From positions 1 through 17,082 of the forward strand of contig USEW01000020.1 of assembly GCA_900553845.1 (NCBI GenBank): 17,082 bases of DNA. Direction: 5' to 3'. Source of the stretch: an uncultured bacterium. Its GTDB lineage: Bacteria > Cyanobacteriota > Vampirovibrionia > Gastranaerophilales > Gastranaerophilaceae. The translations under genes were made by a program, and so were the position numbers. Under the pieces are notes generated by a model, which worked only from the letters and a program-made list of their open reading frames with translations, made no database searches and had not been told where the DNA came from. Shown here piece after piece: positions 15,021-17,082 of the stretch. Position 1 is the stretch's first letter. Each line of letters starts with the position of its first letter.

Positions 15021-15695
15021 TTATTTATTAAGTGAAAAAGAGTGACTAATATCGACATAATTTATAATTTCATTATCTTTTAAAGTATCGTCCATAACAA
15101 TAGTTATCCAAGATTTTTTATTCATATGCCAGGCAGGATAGAATCCATTTTGGTGCAAAAGCTCCTGGATTTTGGTTTTATCAAGTTTTATATTCATTAT
15201 ATCTATATATTCATCACTTTTATTATCAATTTTTGAGCGTTTAATATTCATTATAACTCCATACCATTTACCTGTGTCAGGATTTTTAAATACTGCATCT
15301 GACGGGAATTTCTTCCACATAAAAATCGGCTTATTACCGTACTTTTCTCTAATAATATCTGAGATTCTGTTTGCTTGTTGCGAAACAAAATAATTTCCAA
15401 TGAAGCATTCATCCCGAATATCTTTAAGTATTTTTGTATATGATTTTCTAACACTACTAACAAAATCTCCTTTATGGTTTTTAATATTCATTGTTAAATA
15501 TTCATCATTAAAATCTAAATCGTAAACTTTTCCAGAAACTTTGCCGTTTGATGAAACTATAATACGCGCCTTAAATTTATTGTTCATAAAAACTTTATCA
15601 AAAAAATAGCTTTTATCTGTTCTTTGAAATCCGTATTTTATTAAATTAGTATATTTAGGAGTATATTTTGCAAAGAAATTGCTCTCAGTGTCCAT
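15021..15695 (-). CDS. MmcQ/YjbR family protein
   Basis: 224 residues. The C-terminal half (about 105-222) is the YjbR/MmcQ fold: YGNKPIFMWKKFPSDAVFKNPDTGKW, then IMNI, the dimer-type LLHQNGFYPAWHMNKKSWITIVMD and a closing NYVDISHSF. The N-terminal 100 residues form an extra mixed alpha/beta region often seen in longer family members. The family is annotated as DNA-binding from its fold, but no biochemical role is settled. The start has AGGA eight bases before the ATG. It lies 84 bases upstream of the EndoQ-helicase on the same strand, possibly in one transcript. If so, a DNA-linked role would fit, though this is inference. Confidence 0.85.
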   Translation of the reverse strand: MDTESNFFAKYTPKYTNLIKYGFQRTDKSYFFDKVFMNNKFKARIIVSSNGKVSGKVYDLDFNDEYLTMNIKNHKGDFVSSVRKSYTKILKDIRDECFIGNYFVSQQANRISDIIREKYGNKPIFMWKKFPSDAVFKNPDTGKWYGVIMNIKRSKIDNKSDEYIDIMNIKLDKTKIQELLHQNGFYPAWHMNKKSWITIVMDDTLKDNEIINYVDISHSFSLNK

Positions 15696-15869
15696 AATTC
15701 AATCCTATTTTTAAAAAGTTTTATTTGATATGGATAATTCTATTATAATAGTTTATAATTAATTTATCAACATAGTCTTTATGTCTTAAAACATTAATTT
15801 ACAAGTTAGTTTCTTATTTAAACAGGACAAATTTTAGTTTTTATTCATTAATTAAAGAAATGATAATAA

Positions 15870-16025
15870 ACTAACTTTTGGTTTAGTTTTATAAATTGGA
15901 AAGTAGGCGAAGAAATCCTAACTAATTACGCCTATGACATTTACGAGATGAGTCCATATCTCATGGAAATGCATGGCTGGTTGAAAGAATTAGACTGTAA
16001 GAACAGACCCCCTAATATTATCTAA
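15870..16025 (+). pseudogene. Coding-like fragment without a start
   Basis: An open frame of 51 codons between a TAA and a TAA gives plausible protein sequence: WKVGEEILTNYAYDIYEMSP, then YLMEMHGWLKELDCKNRPPN. Trp, Tyr, Met and Pro are well spread, unlike random translation of AT-rich DNA. There is no in-frame ATG before the middle of the frame and no ribosome site. It may be the C-terminal end of a gene whose front was lost. I do not recognise the family. Confidence 0.35.
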
Positions 16026-16140
16026 TGTATAACCAAGACATATACAAATCCTTTATATAAATAACGTGTCTTTATGAAGCACACAATAGCCTCTCGTTGA
16101 ATAATTTTATTGATGTGAAGTTGAATATGAATACATAAGA

Positions 16141-16320
16141 TAGAAGCCATTAGCGAAGTGAGCTGACAGAGACTAAGAGGTTACGGAAGTAGGAGCAAGC
16201 AAGGGCAGATGTATTGTGGCGAGGTACGAGACACAATGCTAGTGCTAGTGTGAGCATATACATAGGTAATATGTAAGTGTTTATGATAGCGTACGAAGTG
16301 GCGAGGCTATGGAACTTATC
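16141..16320 (+). other. Purine-rich structured segment, possible non-coding RNA
   Basis: 180 bases rich in G and A, unlike the flanking DNA, and stop-rich. Hairpins: ATTGTG/CACAAT (16213-16218/16232-16237), TACATA-ggtaa-TATGTA (16259-16275) and ATAGC/GCTAT (16286-16290/16306-16310). The 9-mer gtggcgagg occurs at 16216-16224 and 16298-16306, and variants of cgaagtg/ggaagta recur. gctagt is tandemly repeated at 16238-16249. No known RNA family is recognised. It may be a small RNA, a leader for the downstream gene or a degenerate repeat. Confidence 0.35.
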
Positions 16321-16389
16321 TTATATAATGTTTTAAATCAGAAAAAACCTAACTAAATATTCATATAGTGAAACGAGCCAATATTTCTG

Positions 16390-16440
16390 TGATATACTAA
16401 GAATAAGATAATAGCTCGTAAGCAAGTTCGATTTGAGGAA
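16390..16440 (+). promoter_or_regulatory. Extended -10 and ribosome site of the 184-residue gene
   Basis: TGATATACT (16390-16398) is a TG-extended -10, with a poor -35 candidate, TGAAAC, at 18 bases. The expected start near 16405 leaves a leader of about 40 bases containing GAGGAA (16435-16440), 5 bases before the ATG. Confidence 0.45.
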
Positions 16441-16445
16441 ATAAA

Positions 16446-17000
16446 ATGACACCAAAAGCTCAAGATAAAGATGAAGAAAGAGATAGTTATAAAATATTTA
16501 AAAAATATCTAAATGAAATGAAAAACATAACAAACAAAGATGATTGGTTTGAGTTTGTTTGTTCTATTATGGGAACAGTAGAAACGATGTACGGTAAGGA
16601 CTCAACTAAGCATTGTAATCTCGAAAGACTACTCAAAATTGAAGATGAAAAAGAGCCTTTGGAGCGTGCTCAAAAATCACTCACAATTCATTTAAAGGCT
16701 ATTATTGATGAAATAAAAACTGTGGGGTTACTTAATAATGAGCAAATGACTAATGCTCCAATAGTTAATAATCAGTTCTCGCCTAACGTTTCACAAATAA
16801 ATAATATGAATGTAGTTGTATCAGCATTAAATGAACAGTTACCGCCTATAACATTAAATGAGGTTAAAGAAATACTTAAAGGCAAAGAAACTGCTGAAAA
16901 GAAGAAGAGTAAAATCCTTGAAGCAGTTAAAAGTACAGGTGAAAATATCATAGCAAAAACTCTAACCGAAATTTTAATGAAAACATTTATGGGTCAATAA
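16446..17000 (+). CDS. Uncharacterised protein (184 aa)
   Basis: I do not recognise this protein. Residues 1-95 are charged and helical, with KDDWFEFVCSIMGTVETMYG (31-50) followed by RAQKSLTIHLKAIIDEIKTVG (74-94). A polar Asn-rich linker follows (97-121, many Asn and Gln). Then there is a short hydrophobic strand NVVVSAL, a conserved-looking block LPPITLNEVKEILKG, a lysine patch and an amphipathic C-terminal helix, ENIIAKTLTEILMKTFMG. The Asn-rich linker and hydrophobic C-terminal helix resemble the tails of some abortive-infection and other defence-associated proteins. That is only a resemblance, and no catalytic residues can be named. The start is supported by GAGGAA five bases upstream. 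It sits alone after a disrupted region, as accessory genes often do. Confidence 0.6.
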   Translation: MTPKAQDKDEERDSYKIFKKYLNEMKNITNKDDWFEFVCSIMGTVETMYGKDSTKHCNLERLLKIEDEKEPLERAQKSLTIHLKAIIDEIKTVGLLNNEQMTNAPIVNNQFSPNVSQINNMNVVVSALNEQLPPITLNEVKEILKGKETAEKKKSKILEAVKSTGENIIAKTLTEILMKTFMGQ

Positions 17001-17072
17001 CTGTAACCCAAGTATTCATTGTATATTAGTAAACAAAATATGTTTATGTTATGATTACTTAAAAAGGTAGGT

Positions 17073-17082
17073 ATGCTGAGTG
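17073..17082 (+). CDS. Possible start of a gene running off the right edge
   Basis: ATG at 17073 is preceded by AAAGGTAGG, a fair ribosome site, and further up by TGTTATGAT (17046-17054), an extended -10-like sequence. Only three codons are visible, so this is a suggestion. Confidence 0.25.

Larger units (their letters stand above)
15696..16445. other. Long non-coding region with gene remnant and structured segment
   Basis: 750 bases without an intact gene. The left part is AT-rich and holds a 10-bp inverted repeat, AAGTTAGTTT/AAACTAACTT (15803-15812/15868-15877). A coding-like remnant follows (15870-16025). Next comes 16026-16140 with no clear feature. From 16141 to 16320 the composition changes to purine-rich and higher G+C, with hairpins and repeated short words (listed separately). 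The last 100 bases carry an extended -10 for the 184-residue protein. The mixture looks like an insertion hotspot or decayed accessory DNA. Confidence 0.5.

Noticed and set aside
1..17082. CRISPR array or complete insertion sequence
   Set aside because: No regularly spaced direct repeats and no transposase, integrase or reverse transcriptase motif were found on either strand.

Overview
The window is 17 kb of very AT-rich bacterial chromosome. Shine-Dalgarno sites are AGGAGG-like, and short-overlap operons are common. The gene content is that of a small-genome, probably host-associated or anaerobic bacterium: ClpB, a MetX homoserine acyltransferase, a DUF4127 protein, an exported protein with a signal peptide, and many Lys/Asn/Ile-rich ORFs. 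An uncultured gut lineage such as Gastranaerophilales (Melainabacteria) or an AT-rich clostridial relative would fit, but nothing here fixes the taxonomy. TGA is used as a stop in several genes, so the standard bacterial code applies.

Layout. (1) 167-2486, minus: a coupled three-gene operon of a polytopic membrane protein, a small zinc-ribbon protein and metX. (2) 2487-3300: a GC-rich, hairpin-dense element of about 550 bp with no credible gene, bounded by a perfect 15-bp direct repeat. It is followed by a tRNA-Leu(UAA) with its own promoter and a bidirectional terminator. (3) 3331-4897, minus: a membrane-anchored metallophosphoesterase, then a HepT/MntA (HEPN/MNT) toxin-antitoxin pair with both diagnostic motifs intact. 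(4) 5022-7646, plus: clpB. (5) 7957-11098, plus: a tight operon of two tiny membrane proteins, dCMP deaminase, a DUF4127 protein, a GtrA-family membrane protein and an Ogt-type alkyltransferase. It is driven by a promoter that appears to give a leaderless message and that carries an operator-like palindrome. (6) A 63-aa minus ORF and an exported 196-aa protein. (7) 12006-14933, minus: a large fusion of an EndoQ-like PHP nuclease with its zinc finger to a UvrD-type helicase, ending in a sliding-clamp-like peptide (QLQLF). (8) An MmcQ/YjbR protein. (9) 15696-16445: a long non-coding stretch with a gene remnant and a structured, purine-rich segment. (10) An unrecognised 184-aa protein and, at the edge, a possible next gene start.

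How the genes relate: the second half has a nucleotide-quality and DNA-repair theme. dCMP deaminase makes dUMP, Ogt removes O6-alkylguanine, and the EndoQ-helicase fusion would be expected to nick at deaminated bases and unwind from there. The best candidates for something under-described are the EndoQ-UvrD-clamp-motif fusion and the direct-repeat-flanked structured element at 2530-3096.
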